DNA of 64,000 nucleotides from Limnohabitans sp. (GTDB taxonomy: Bacteria > Pseudomonadota > Gammaproteobacteria > Burkholderiales > Burkholderiaceae_C): contig NZ_JAFEIF010000005.1 of the NCBI RefSeq assembly GCF_017848645.1, positions 1 through 64,000 on the forward strand, written 5' to 3'. A model generated the notes under the pieces. It ran no database searches. It saw only the letters and a program-made list of their open reading frames with translations, and was not told the DNA's origin. Positions 53,683 through 62,552 of the stretch are shown here, piece after piece. A program made the translations under genes and the position numbers. Position 1 is the stretch's first letter, and every line of letters starts with the position of its first letter.

Positions 53683-55872
53683 ATGAACAATGGCAAAGTT
53701 CTTCAGTGCTTGCGCTACCTCTGTTTAGTTCTTGCAGTGTCATCATCTACAACGATGGCGCACGCTCAGATCGGATTGCCCACCACGACGGGGGACCTGC
53801 TGGCCAAAGCACCCATCGACGAGTGTTACGACGGCATCGGCATCAATTACCCATCCGGTCCACCTTGTCTCACATCGCGCTCCAAGGTCAACCAGTCCTA
53901 TGTCTGGGGACTGGCGCAAAGTGGTGATCAGCTGTGGTTTGGCACCATGTCCAACACGCATTGCCTGGTGCAGGGCGCTTATTTGGGGCAGTTGAGCCCG
54001 CGCGAAACCACCTCTTATGTCTGTGAATTCGGCAGCAGTCAGGCCGCCAGGGCAGCGCAAATTCCGGCCAAGATTGGTGACTTCAGACCCCCCAGAATTT
54101 ACACCTACAACTTGACCACTCGGTCATTGGTGGAGCGCAGTGTGCCCAACGCTTACCAAGCGGCGCTCAACAGCACGCTGGGTTTACGTGCAGCGGGCAT
54201 TCTTGGCAACGTGGCATTGCTGGCCGGTCCTTCATTGCAAGGCGGCATGAATGTATTTGCATTTCGGGTGAGTGACGGGCAATTTCTGGCGTATCAGCGC
54301 TTCGCACAGTACGCCAACATTCGCAAGATGTTGGTGGTCAATGGTGTGTTGTACGCGGGGGTTGGCCGCTATGCCAGCTCTCCTGCACAGTCAGGCGAAA
54401 AAACGGGGCGCGTCTTGCGCTGGACTGGCACCGAAGCGGCCCCGATCTCATTTTCTGAGGTCGGTGTGATTGACTCGATGGCCTCCGAGTTGACGGAGCA
54501 CGAAGGGCGAATCTTTGTGAGCTCCTGGCCAGATGTGGAGTCGGGCCAAACGAGCCAGCAGGAGGCGGGGCTGTACATGAGCCCGCCCGTTCCCGTATCT
54601 GGTTTGAATTCTTCAACTGAATGGACGCGTGTCTGGAAAGTCAGCGATTACGAACCTGACCCGGTGACTGCGGCGACGTATGGCGGCGGCGCCCTGGCTT
54701 CATTCGGAGGCTATCTCTATTGGGGCACCATGCATGTGCCGATGATGTCAACGCTGAGCCATATTCGTTCTTATCCCGCAGAGGCCCCAGCATTGAACGA
54801 CCAGTCGGGTCTGTTGAGTTGGGCCAGCAACAGCGAACGCGCCATCAGCATTTTCAGGGGGAGTTCTTTTGCGACTTCACCGCGCCTTGAGGTGTTGTAC
54901 GGTGAGTCATCGTTGCCGACGTTTGTGAAAACAGGCACTGATCCTGGCCAATGGCAAACATTGCCCACTGGCATGGGGGCACCGCTGTGGGGGCCATCGG
55001 GTTTTGGCAATGCTTTCAACAATTACACCTGGTCCATGGCTGTGTTCAATGGACGCCTTTGGATTGGCACCATGGACTGGAGCTGGTTGGCCAACGAGGG
55101 TCTGTCACCATCCATTCCGATTGCCTTGAGGGGGGTTGTCCAAGCGAACATTGGCGCAGACCTGTGGTATTTCCCAAGCGTGAATTCACCGGCGCTGCCC
55201 GAAAGCATCAACGGTGTCGGTAACCCGGCCAACTACGGTGTGCGCAACCTGGTGGCTGGTACAGACTTGTATTTGGGCATGGCCAATCCGATGAATTTAC
55301 GCACCAACCCTGACGAGGGCGCATTGGGGGGCTGGGAATTGCTGCGTCTGACGCCCAAACCTGCTAATACGCCATCGGGTTCGGGCGTTAATGTTGACTT
55401 GAGCAACGGCAACAGTGTGCGTTTTTGTGGGGTGAATGCGCCAGGAAGCACTTACGCCACGTGGGTTGCGACGGGCAGTGGTTCCGTTTACCAAACGGCA
55501 CTCACCAACAGCGGCATTCAAAACATGACGGGGATGATGCCTCAGGGCGTTTTGTTGATGGCCTCTTCCGCAGATTGGCGCAGTGCCTGTGCGTCTGACA
55601 ATCTGGGTGATGTGACACTGTCGGTGGCGGGTGCAAACCGATCAAGCCGCGTTTATCAGCTGTTTTGGCGGCCAGGCACGGGCAATTTTCAGGCTCAGGA
55701 CATCACCACCGGAGCAGAAAACGGGCAAATCAGAGGTCGATTGACCGCAGACTTCACGGGCGTGCTGTTTGTTTTTACTGTGCCTGAAATTCCCACCATG
55801 TCTGAATGGGCCATGATCTTCTTGGCCAGTTTGATGGCGATGTTCGCGGTAGTCTTGCTTCGTAGACGCTGA
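53683..55872 (+). CDS. Large IPTM-CTERM surface protein, propeller-like
   Basis: A 729-residue protein with a signal peptide cut after AMAHA (near residue 28). The body has recurring strands of the form LWFGTM, LYWGTM, LWIGTM and LYLGMA, spaced about 100-150 residues apart, suggesting beta-propeller blades. A domain at about 575-690 differs and is rich in G, S and T. The C-terminus carries IPTMSEWAMIFLASLMAMFA and a basic tail LLRRR, a variant of IPTL-CTERM almost identical in its membrane segment to the first substrate. It is the likely second target of exosortase H. No enzymatic motif is seen. Confidence 0.85.
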   Translation: MNNGKVLQCLRYLCLVLAVSSSTTMAHAQIGLPTTTGDLLAKAPIDECYDGIGINYPSGPPCLTSRSKVNQSYVWGLAQSGDQLWFGTMSNTHCLVQGAYLGQLSPRETTSYVCEFGSSQAARAAQIPAKIGDFRPPRIYTYNLTTRSLVERSVPNAYQAALNSTLGLRAAGILGNVALLAGPSLQGGMNVFAFRVSDGQFLAYQRFAQYANIRKMLVVNGVLYAGVGRYASSPAQSGEKTGRVLRWTGTEAAPISFSEVGVIDSMASELTEHEGRIFVSSWPDVESGQTSQQEAGLYMSPPVPVSGLNSSTEWTRVWKVSDYEPDPVTAATYGGGALASFGGYLYWGTMHVPMMSTLSHIRSYPAEAPALNDQSGLLSWASNSERAISIFRGSSFATSPRLEVLYGESSLPTFVKTGTDPGQWQTLPTGMGAPLWGPSGFGNAFNNYTWSMAVFNGRLWIGTMDWSWLANEGLSPSIPIALRGVVQANIGADLWYFPSVNSPALPESINGVGNPANYGVRNLVAGTDLYLGMANPMNLRTNPDEGALGGWELLRLTPKPANTPSGSGVNVDLSNGNSVRFCGVNAPGSTYATWVATGSGSVYQTALTNSGIQNMTGMMPQGVLLMASSADWRSACASDNLGDVTLSVAGANRSSRVYQLFWRPGTGNFQAQDITTGAENGQIRGRLTADFTGVLFVFTVPEIPTMSEWAMIFLASLMAMFAVVLLRRR

Positions 55873-55883
55873 GGGTCAACGGA

Positions 55884-55903
55884 GGCCATCTTTATGGATG
55901 GCC
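55884..55903. terminator. Hairpin between the IPTM-CTERM gene and lrp
   Basis: GGCCATC and GATGGCC pair around TTTATG just after the stop codon; there is no T tract, so terminator function is uncertain. Confidence 0.4.
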
Positions 55904-55926
55904 AACCGCGTGGTCTTGAGTGGTAT

Positions 55927-56412
55927 CTACAGCTGAAGCGGCCATGTCGTTGTGAACTTGGCCCGTTTTGTCGCAAAAAATGCCTTCACATTGCGCACAT
56001 TCGCGTCTTGCGTGAACAGTGCCTGGCTGATGGCCAGGTAGTGCGGCATGTCGCGGGCTTGCACCACCAGCATGAAGTCCGGCCCGGGCGATACGCGCCA
56101 GCACTGTTGCACCGCATCGTGCGCCACGGCGCGGGCTTCGAAGGCGTCGAGGTGCTCGCTGCCTTGTTTGTCCAAAGACACTTCAACCAAAGCCGTCAGG
56201 CCGTGGCCCAGCGTGGCGGCGAGTCGGTCGGTGCTGAGCACGGACACTTGCCGCTCTATCCAGCCGCCTTCCACCAGGCGTTTCACCCGGCGCAGGCAGG
56301 TGGGGGGCGAAACATTGACCTTCTCGGCCAAGGCCACATTGCTCAGGCTGGCGTCGCGCTGCAGGCTGTCGAGCAGTTGCAGGTCGATGGTGTCAAGTTC
56401 TATGGGTTCCAT
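55927..56412 (-). CDS. Lrp/AsnC family transcriptional regulator
   Basis: A 161-residue regulator. The N-terminal HTH runs from LDTIDLQLLDSLQRDASLSNVALAEKVNVS through PTCLRRVKRLVEGGWI (residues 5-50), followed by the RAM ligand domain (about 65-150: GHGLTALVEVSL, VSPGPDFMLVVQ). Start ATG 56410-56412. It is divergent from glmS across an AT-rich 137-nt region with repeated TGAAATAAAA motifs, which fits autoregulation; ligand unknown. Confidence 0.93.
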   Translation of the reverse strand: MEPIELDTIDLQLLDSLQRDASLSNVALAEKVNVSPPTCLRRVKRLVEGGWIERQVSVLSTDRLAATLGHGLTALVEVSLDKQGSEHLDAFEARAVAHDAVQQCWRVSPGPDFMLVVQARDMPHYLAISQALFTQDANVRNVKAFFATKRAKFTTTWPLQL

Positions 56413-56549
56413 ATTTTTGATTTTAATGAAATAAAAATTCACCACTCAAGATTATTGAAATAAAACATCGTTTAAATCAATTAAATGATCGGATATTTTT
56501 TGAGGATGATCCTAAGATAGCCGCTATCCCCCTGTTCAGGAGCATCCTC
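56413..56549. promoter_or_regulatory. Shared AT-rich control region of lrp and glmS
   Basis: TGAAATAAAA occurs twice (56427-56436 and 56456-56465), 29 nt apart, about three helical turns. Nearer glmS is the palindrome GATAGC-C-GCTATC (56516-56528). These are candidate Lrp-type sites, not proven. Confidence 0.4.
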
Positions 56550-58409
56550 ATGTGTGGCATCGTCGGCGCCGTTTCTTCCCGCAACATCGTTCCCATCTTG
56601 GTGCAAGGCCTGCAGCGGCTCGAATACCGGGGTTATGACTCCTGTGGCGTGGCCGTGCATGCGGCCAGTCTGGGTGGCACGGGCGGCCTGCAGCGTGCCC
56701 GCAGCACCGCGCGCGTGGCCGAGCTGATGGACCAGGTGAGCGCCGACCACATCGAAGGCGGCACCGGCATTGCCCACACGCGCTGGGCCACACACGGTGC
56801 GCCTGCGGTGCACAACGCGCACCCGCACTTCAGCCACGGCACGGGCGCGGCAGATGCCAAGCCGGGCAAAGTGGCCTTGGTGCACAACGGCATCATCGAA
56901 AACCACGAAGAACTCCGCGCCGCCCTGCAAGCCAAGGGCTATGTGTTTTTGAGCCAGACCGACACCGAGGTCATCTCGCACCTGGTGGACAGCGTGTACG
57001 ACGGCGATATTTTTGAAGCCGTCAAAACCGCCATCCGCCAACTGCACGGCGCGTACGCGATTGCCGTGTTCCACAAAGACGAGCCGCAGCGCGTGATCGG
57101 CGCTCGCGCAGGCTCGCCGCTCATCTTGGGTGTGGGCCAAGGCGAAACCTTTTTGGCCAGCGACGCGATGGCACTGGCTGGCGTGACCGACCAAATCGTG
57201 TACCTGGAAGAGGGCGATGTGGTCGACATCCAGCTCGGCAAATACTGGGTGGTGGACCGCGACCACAAGGCCGTGACCCGCGCCGTGAAAACCGTGCACG
57301 CCCACAGCGGCGCGGCCGAGCTGGGACCGTATCGCCACTACATGCAAAAGGAAATCTTCGAGCAACCGCGTGCGATTGCCGACACACTCGAAGGCGTGGA
57401 AGGCATCACGCCCGAGCTGTTTGGCGACGGCGCGTACAGCACCTTCAAAGCCATTGACAATGTGTTGATCCTGGCCTGCGGCACCAGCTACTACAGCGGC
57501 TGCGTGGCCAAGTACTGGATCGAGGCGATCGCCAAAGTGCCTTGCCAGGTCGAGATCGCCAGCGAATACCGCTACCGCGAATCGGTGCCCAACCCCAACA
57601 CGCTGATCGTCACCATCACCCAAAGCGGCGAGACCGCCGACACCCTGGCCGCGCTGCGCCACGCGCAGAGCTTGGGCATGACGCACACACTGACCATCTG
57701 CAACGTGTCCACCAGCGCCATGGTGCGCGAGTGCAAACACGCGTATGTGACCCGCGCCGGGGCCGAGATCGGCGTGGCCTCCACCAAGGCCTTCACCACA
57801 CAGCTGGCCGGTTTGTTTTTGCTGACGCTGGCGCTGGCGCAGACCAAAGGCCGCTTGAGCGATGCCGACGAGGCCATGCACATCAAAGCCATGCGCCACC
57901 TGCCCGCCGCGCTGCAAGCCGTGCTGGCGCTGGAGCCTCAAATCATCGCGTGGGCCGAAGAATTCGCCAGCAAAGAAAACGCGCTGTTCCTGGGCCGTGG
58001 TACGCACTACCCCATCGCGCTTGAAGGTGCGCTCAAGCTCAAAGAGATCACCTACATCCATGCCGAAGCTTATGCGGCGGGCGAGCTTAAACACGGCCCG
58101 CTGGCGCTGGTGACCAGTGCCATGCCCGTGGTGACGGTGGCACCCAACGACCAGCTGCTGGAAAAGCTGAAAAGCAATATGCAGGAAGTGCGCGCCCGCG
58201 GCGGCGTGCTCTATGTGCTGGCCGACGGCGACACAAAGATCGAGAGCAGCGAAGGCGTCAACGTGATCCGCATGCCTGAGCACTATGGTGTGTTGTCACC
58301 GATCTTGCATGTGGTGCCGCTGCAGTTGCTGAGTTATCACACGGCGTGTGCAAGGGGGACGGATGTGGACAAGCCGCGTAACCTGGCGAAGTCGGTCACC
58401 GTGGAGTGA
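56550..58409 (+). CDS. glmS: Glutamine-fructose-6-phosphate aminotransferase
   Basis: A 619-residue enzyme, first step of hexosamine synthesis. The N-terminal glutaminase starts [20 protein letters not shown] with catalytic C2, and [14 protein letters not shown] follows. Two SIS domains from about residue 290 bind fructose-6-phosphate: [25 protein letters not shown] and the end [12 protein letters not shown]. No glmS ribozyme is seen upstream. It shares a control region with the divergent Lrp gene. GlmU for a later step is at 49690. Confidence 0.96.
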   Translation: MCGIVGAVSSRNIVPILVQGLQRLEYRGYDSCGVAVHAASLGGTGGLQRARSTARVAELMDQVSADHIEGGTGIAHTRWATHGAPAVHNAHPHFSHGTGAADAKPGKVALVHNGIIENHEELRAALQAKGYVFLSQTDTEVISHLVDSVYDGDIFEAVKTAIRQLHGAYAIAVFHKDEPQRVIGARAGSPLILGVGQGETFLASDAMALAGVTDQIVYLEEGDVVDIQLGKYWVVDRDHKAVTRAVKTVHAHSGAAELGPYRHYMQKEIFEQPRAIADTLEGVEGITPELFGDGAYSTFKAIDNVLILACGTSYYSGCVAKYWIEAIAKVPCQVEIASEYRYRESVPNPNTLIVTITQSGETADTLAALRHAQSLGMTHTLTICNVSTSAMVRECKHAYVTRAGAEIGVASTKAFTTQLAGLFLLTLALAQTKGRLSDADEAMHIKAMRHLPAALQAVLALEPQIIAWAEEFASKENALFLGRGTHYPIALEGALKLKEITYIHAEAYAAGELKHGPLALVTSAMPVVTVAPNDQLLEKLKSNMQEVRARGGVLYVLADGDTKIESSEGVNVIRMPEHYGVLSPILHVVPLQLLSYHTACARGTDVDKPRNLAKSVTVE

Positions 58410-58429
58410 GATCCTGAAGCTGACACTCT

Positions 58430-59179
58430 TTACATCAATGCGTTTGGCGTACCTGCATTAACTCGAAGTTGCCCCATTCCAATCACCTTGCTCACACTGC
58501 TCAGCAGCAAGCCTTCGGCTTTTGCGGCATCCGGGTCTTTCCTGTCATCAATCACAACAAGGGTTTGCACTTCACCGTTGGCTGGTAGTCCTTTGATGTC
58601 AATCAGCTTGTGAAGAGCCGAACTGCTTGACTGGTGGTGAGCTGAAATGGCCAGAACAAGTGTCCCGTCTATATCAAAATCGAGCACATATTCGCGACCA
58701 GTGATGCCTGTTATTTTGGGGTCGCGCTTGATCTCCGTGCGTTTCCAGGCCATGAGGTATTGCGCGACTTCTTCTACAAAGACTCCAGTATCGTGCGAGG
58801 TGGCTTTACGTTCACCTTCCCAGCGCACCAGTTCCAACAGTGTGGCCACATAGGCTGCAAAAGCTTTTCCTGAATTTTCAGATTCAGTCCAAATTTCGAT
58901 TTCACCCTGGTCCGTAAAGCAGGCACCATGCGTTTCGGCCGCATTTTTCAAAAACCTGATTTGATTGCCGCCGCTCAGGTTGATGCCCAAACCGGCAAAA
59001 TGCATGAAGGTTGCACCATCATCAAAAAAGCGGTACTGATTGCCTCTGACCTCCACGTACACAGGAATGTGGTCACCATCCTGAAAGCGAAAAGGCGTCT
59101 CGATCATGAAAACGCTGCCGTTGTCATCGAGAGAATGGCATTGCAGACCAATGCGTGAAGTGAGTTGATCGCAAAACAT
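58430..59179 (-). CDS. DUF1828 domain protein
   Basis: A 249-residue protein. Residues 25-60 (TPFRFQDGDHIPVYVEVRGN then YRFFDDGATFMHFAGLG) match DUF1828, and the second half (from about 130, EEVAQYL) resembles the DUF1829 part that often follows it. Such proteins occur in defence and mobile gene neighbourhoods. Start at ATG 59177-59179 (AAGGA upstream), overlapping the end of the upstream gene region. It lies in the same direction downstream of the type III system. Function unknown. Confidence 0.7.
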   Translation of the reverse strand: MFCDQLTSRIGLQCHSLDDNGSVFMIETPFRFQDGDHIPVYVEVRGNQYRFFDDGATFMHFAGLGINLSGGNQIRFLKNAAETHGACFTDQGEIEIWTESENSGKAFAAYVATLLELVRWEGERKATSHDTGVFVEEVAQYLMAWKRTEIKRDPKITGITGREYVLDFDIDGTLVLAISAHHQSSSSALHKLIDIKGLPANGEVQTLVVIDDRKDPDAAKAEGLLLSSVSKVIGMGQLRVNAGTPNALM

Positions 59180-59181
59180 GA

Positions 59182-59637
59182 TCATCCTTTCAGTTCGAAG
59201 TTTTCCGGATGCATCACCGGAGGCTCGAAATCAATATGGGTGCGCTCTTTAAAGTAGCGCAAAATTTCTTCAAAAGACCAACTGGCCCATTCAGTGCGGC
59301 CCTCAATTCGGCGATTGCCCAGGTGTTCGTGTGGCATATCATGGGCATTTTTCAGGGGTTTGGTGTATTGCTGTACGTCCAGTTGGTAAACCCCTTCTGT
59401 ACCCCATGCATAGCGGCGAAACACCGAAAATTTGTACCAGATCATGCCGGTTTTGGGGCTGCGCCGAAATAGGAGTTCTACCGATAAGGTGGATCTGACA
59501 CCCTCTAAATCAACCACACCACTACCGCAAACCCATGTGTTTGACTGTTGTCGAGCTGGCAACCAATCACCAATGTCAATGCATCGCGTGGTGTCTGACA
59601 AAAGGGCTAATGCCTCTGCCTCCGTAACTCTGGACAT
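59182..59637 (-). CDS. Hypothetical protein, partner of the DUF1828 gene
   Basis: A 151-residue protein with the C-terminal segment PHEHLGNRRIEGRTEWASWS then FEEILRYFKERTHIDF, suggestive of small proteins paired with DUF1828 genes, but I do not recognise the family with certainty. The next gene begins within a few nt, so the two form an operon. Upstream GATAAT on the minus strand (59672-59677) may be the -10 element, giving this pair its own promoter apart from res. Confidence 0.6.
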   Translation of the reverse strand: MSRVTEAEALALLSDTTRCIDIGDWLPARQQSNTWVCGSGVVDLEGVRSTLSVELLFRRSPKTGMIWYKFSVFRRYAWGTEGVYQLDVQQYTKPLKNAHDMPHEHLGNRRIEGRTEWASWSFEEILRYFKERTHIDFEPPVMHPENFELKG

Positions 59638-59753
59638 ACGACTCCCTGTCTCTTCATTTTGTTTGAGTCAGATTATCTGATAACTGCTGTCGGTTAACTT
59701 GGTGCGTTGTTTTGAAGGCTTTTTATGCATGGTGAGTGTTCGAAGAATTGAGG

Positions 59754-62495
59754 CTAGGACTTATTTATGACAGCCGCATCCAACTGCTGCCCCACACCCA
59801 TCCCATCCACGTTTTTGAACACCATCGCAAACAAAGCCTTGCCCTCGCTACGTTCCGCCCACACCTTGCCCACTTCCCCTTTTTCGATTTCTTTGGCCAT
59901 GCCGCTGATGTGGCTGCCTTTGTATTCGACCACCAGCACACGGCCGTCGGTGAGTTCGCAAACAAAGTCGGGGTAAAAGCGGCCGCTGGATGTGGGTAGC
60001 CAGAAACCCGCCACAGGGTCGGAGTCAAGGTTGCGCACCCAGCGTTTGACCTTGGCATGTTCGTCAATGGCCAGCGCGCAGCGCCATTCTTCGCCGCCGT
60101 CTTCCAAGTCGGCGGGCACGGGGTAGTAGTGCTTGCTGAACTTGAACTTGCCCCGGTACAGCTTGTTAGCGGGCACCGGGTAGCGGTTGGCTTCAAACAC
60201 AAAAGCAATCTGGGGTGTGGTCTCCAGCGCCCAGCCACCGTCCAGCACCAGTTGGGTGAAGGTGGTCTTGGCTGCTTTGTCGCGCAATTCTTCAATCTTG
60301 AGGGCAATCTTTTGCATCAAGGGATATTGGTGGCGCGCCAGCTGGGCCAGGGGAATGCGCTGGTCGTTGATCAGGTTTCGCACCGTGGCCAGTACAAAGG
60401 CGCGCAGGTGGGCGGGCAGCACATCACGCGCCACATTGCGCAAAGGGTGTTGCAACTCAGCCGCAAGCCAGCGGGCCAGGTCATCCTCGCTGATGGTGGT
60501 GCTCACAGCATCCAGCGGCAACTGCTCGGCATCGCCTTTGCCCACACGCAGGCGCGTGCCGTCCAGGTAAACCTCCCAAAGCGTGCCTTGTTCGGCCATG
60601 TGAAAGCCAGCCAATGACACCGGTTCTGCCAACAGGTTCAAGTCCAATTCTTCGGTGACGGATTCGCGCTCCAGCAGTTGCAGTTCACCTTGCTCGCCCG
60701 CAGGTCGGTAGGCCAGGCGAGGCACCAAGGCAAACACCTCACCCCGGTTGCAAGGGGCCAATGCACCTTGCACCACGGCGTTGTGGCGCTCAACGCTTTG
60801 GCTCAGTTGTTCTTTTGGTTTGCCGCGCAGCAATGCGGCCAAGTCTTGCGCCACCGCATCAGGCATAGCGCCCCGCCACTGAATGAGTTGGCGCTTGCCA
60901 TCGGTGCTCACGCTGGCTTGGCCTTGGTCAATCGCCGCTTGCACTTGCGCAGGCAGCGGTTTGTCGGCGGGTACATCCACTTGCAAAGTAGGCAGAGCCA
61001 CCTGTTGCGCCACGGTGGCAAACAACGGTCCGTCGTCTTGTCCATCGCTCCATGCAAAGGGCAACTGCGGCGCGATCATGGCCGACATGTCTAGCGGGTC
61101 AAAGCCCATGCCATCGATCAGGCGGTCGGCCAACGCGTTGGCGGCCAGACCGGTGTCTGATTCGGTCACATGGGCATAAGCCTTGTTGAGCGCAGCGCGG
61201 CTGCGTTTTTTGGCATAAGGCATGCGCAGCACACGGCCCAGCAACTGCTCGATGGCGGTGGCCGAGCGGATCGACTGCACCGAACACAGGATGTAAGCAA
61301 ATGGGCAATCCCACCCCTCGCGCAAAGCCTGCACGGTGATGATGTAACGCACCGTGCAATCACGGGCTGCCAGGTCCAGGCCCTCCAGCTCGCGCTGTGT
61401 GCCGGTGGCGATCTTGATCTGGTCTTCGGGAATGTGCAGCTGCTCCACCAAATGCTGACGCAACGCGTCGGCGTTCACCGGGTCAGTGCTGTTTTGAGCT
61501 TGCAGCAACACGATGGGGCGGATGTAGTCACCTGTGGCCGCTTCTTCTTGCTGGGCTTCGGCCTCCAGCAAGCGCTGGTTTTGCACCGCATCAAACACCG
61601 CCGCCTGCCAGCCCCGGGTGTGCTCGATCAGGGCAATCGGCATCTTGATCATGTCCTCGGCCTGCAGCTGTTGGGCCGACACATGGAACAGCATATTCGT
61701 GCGTTTGGGCACAGGGGTGGCCGTCAGCTCCAGAATCAAACAAGGGTTCAAGCGCTTGAGCGCCTCAAAGCTGCGCTCAGTCTTGGTGTTGTGCGCTTCG
61801 TCCACGATCACATAAGGCTGGTGCAAAGCCAGCCAGTTGGCCAGGCTCCAGCGTGGCTGGCCCACAAAGCGTGCCAGCATCTCGCGCCCGGCTTTGTCGC
61901 TGGCCGCGTCTTCGGCGGTGACCACCGCATCAGGCAAGTCATTGAGCACTTGCAGGCGTGCGGCAGGCACACCCTTGAAGTGCGGCTCAAACTTTTCGCT
62001 GAACGAATACACGTTGCGCTGGTCGGTGTCTTCCACCCGAAAGCTTTGGATCGTGGCCACGACCACAACAGCCCGCTGCGCATAGTCTTGCGGCGACAGC
62101 GTGGCCAGTTCATCCAATTCACACACGCGCACATCGTCGCCCACGCCTTGCGCCAACGCTTGGCGAAACGGGTGGCCTGGCGTGCGCAGAGCATTCAGTG
62201 TTTGGCTGCGGATAGTGTCTGATGGCACCAGCCACAGCACCAAAGGCTTGGCCAGATTGGTAGGCCATTCCCGCGCCATGCGGCCAATGGCTTCAGAGGC
62301 CATCAGTGTTTTGCCGCCACCCGTGGGGATGCGCAGGCACACGCAAGGCACTTCGCCAAACGGTTCGGCGTTGTAGCCATAACCGGTTTGGGCTTCAAAC
62401 GCCAAGCGCGGGCCCTTCAGGCGGGCGGCGCGGAGGTATTTGTCCAGCTCGTCGAGTGACTGCTGCTGGTAACGCTTGAGGGTCAACAAGGCCAT
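59754..62495 (-). CDS. Type III restriction enzyme Res subunit (DEAD/DEAH helicase-endonuclease)
   Basis: A 913-residue protein. Walker A is RIPTGGGKT (residues 55-63), DEAH at 232-235 (VIVDEAHN), and the helicase core continues to about 470 (EGWDCPFAYI, AIEQLLGRVLRMPYA). The C-terminal PD-(D/E)xK nuclease site is PDFVCEL at about 842 with EYK at 857-859. It works with the Mod protein encoded upstream to translocate and cut at unmodified sites. The gene follows mod by 57 nt. Confidence 0.88.
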   Translation of the reverse strand: MALLTLKRYQQQSLDELDKYLRAARLKGPRLAFEAQTGYGYNAEPFGEVPCVCLRIPTGGGKTLMASEAIGRMAREWPTNLAKPLVLWLVPSDTIRSQTLNALRTPGHPFRQALAQGVGDDVRVCELDELATLSPQDYAQRAVVVVATIQSFRVEDTDQRNVYSFSEKFEPHFKGVPAARLQVLNDLPDAVVTAEDAASDKAGREMLARFVGQPRWSLANWLALHQPYVIVDEAHNTKTERSFEALKRLNPCLILELTATPVPKRTNMLFHVSAQQLQAEDMIKMPIALIEHTRGWQAAVFDAVQNQRLLEAEAQQEEAATGDYIRPIVLLQAQNSTDPVNADALRQHLVEQLHIPEDQIKIATGTQRELEGLDLAARDCTVRYIITVQALREGWDCPFAYILCSVQSIRSATAIEQLLGRVLRMPYAKKRSRAALNKAYAHVTESDTGLAANALADRLIDGMGFDPLDMSAMIAPQLPFAWSDGQDDGPLFATVAQQVALPTLQVDVPADKPLPAQVQAAIDQGQASVSTDGKRQLIQWRGAMPDAVAQDLAALLRGKPKEQLSQSVERHNAVVQGALAPCNRGEVFALVPRLAYRPAGEQGELQLLERESVTEELDLNLLAEPVSLAGFHMAEQGTLWEVYLDGTRLRVGKGDAEQLPLDAVSTTISEDDLARWLAAELQHPLRNVARDVLPAHLRAFVLATVRNLINDQRIPLAQLARHQYPLMQKIALKIEELRDKAAKTTFTQLVLDGGWALETTPQIAFVFEANRYPVPANKLYRGKFKFSKHYYPVPADLEDGGEEWRCALAIDEHAKVKRWVRNLDSDPVAGFWLPTSSGRFYPDFVCELTDGRVLVVEYKGSHISGMAKEIEKGEVGKVWAERSEGKALFAMVFKNVDGMGVGQQLDAAVINKS

Positions 62496-62552
62496 CGTGG
62501 GCTCCCTGGGTTTTGTTTTATGTGTTGGGCGTGTTCAAGTCGTTGCAGCGCA

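Noticed and set aside
56480-58283. 600-codon open frame antisense to glmS
   Set aside because: A GC-rich shadow of glmS with low-complexity H/G/V content; long antisense frames also occur against ftsK, ileS and prs.
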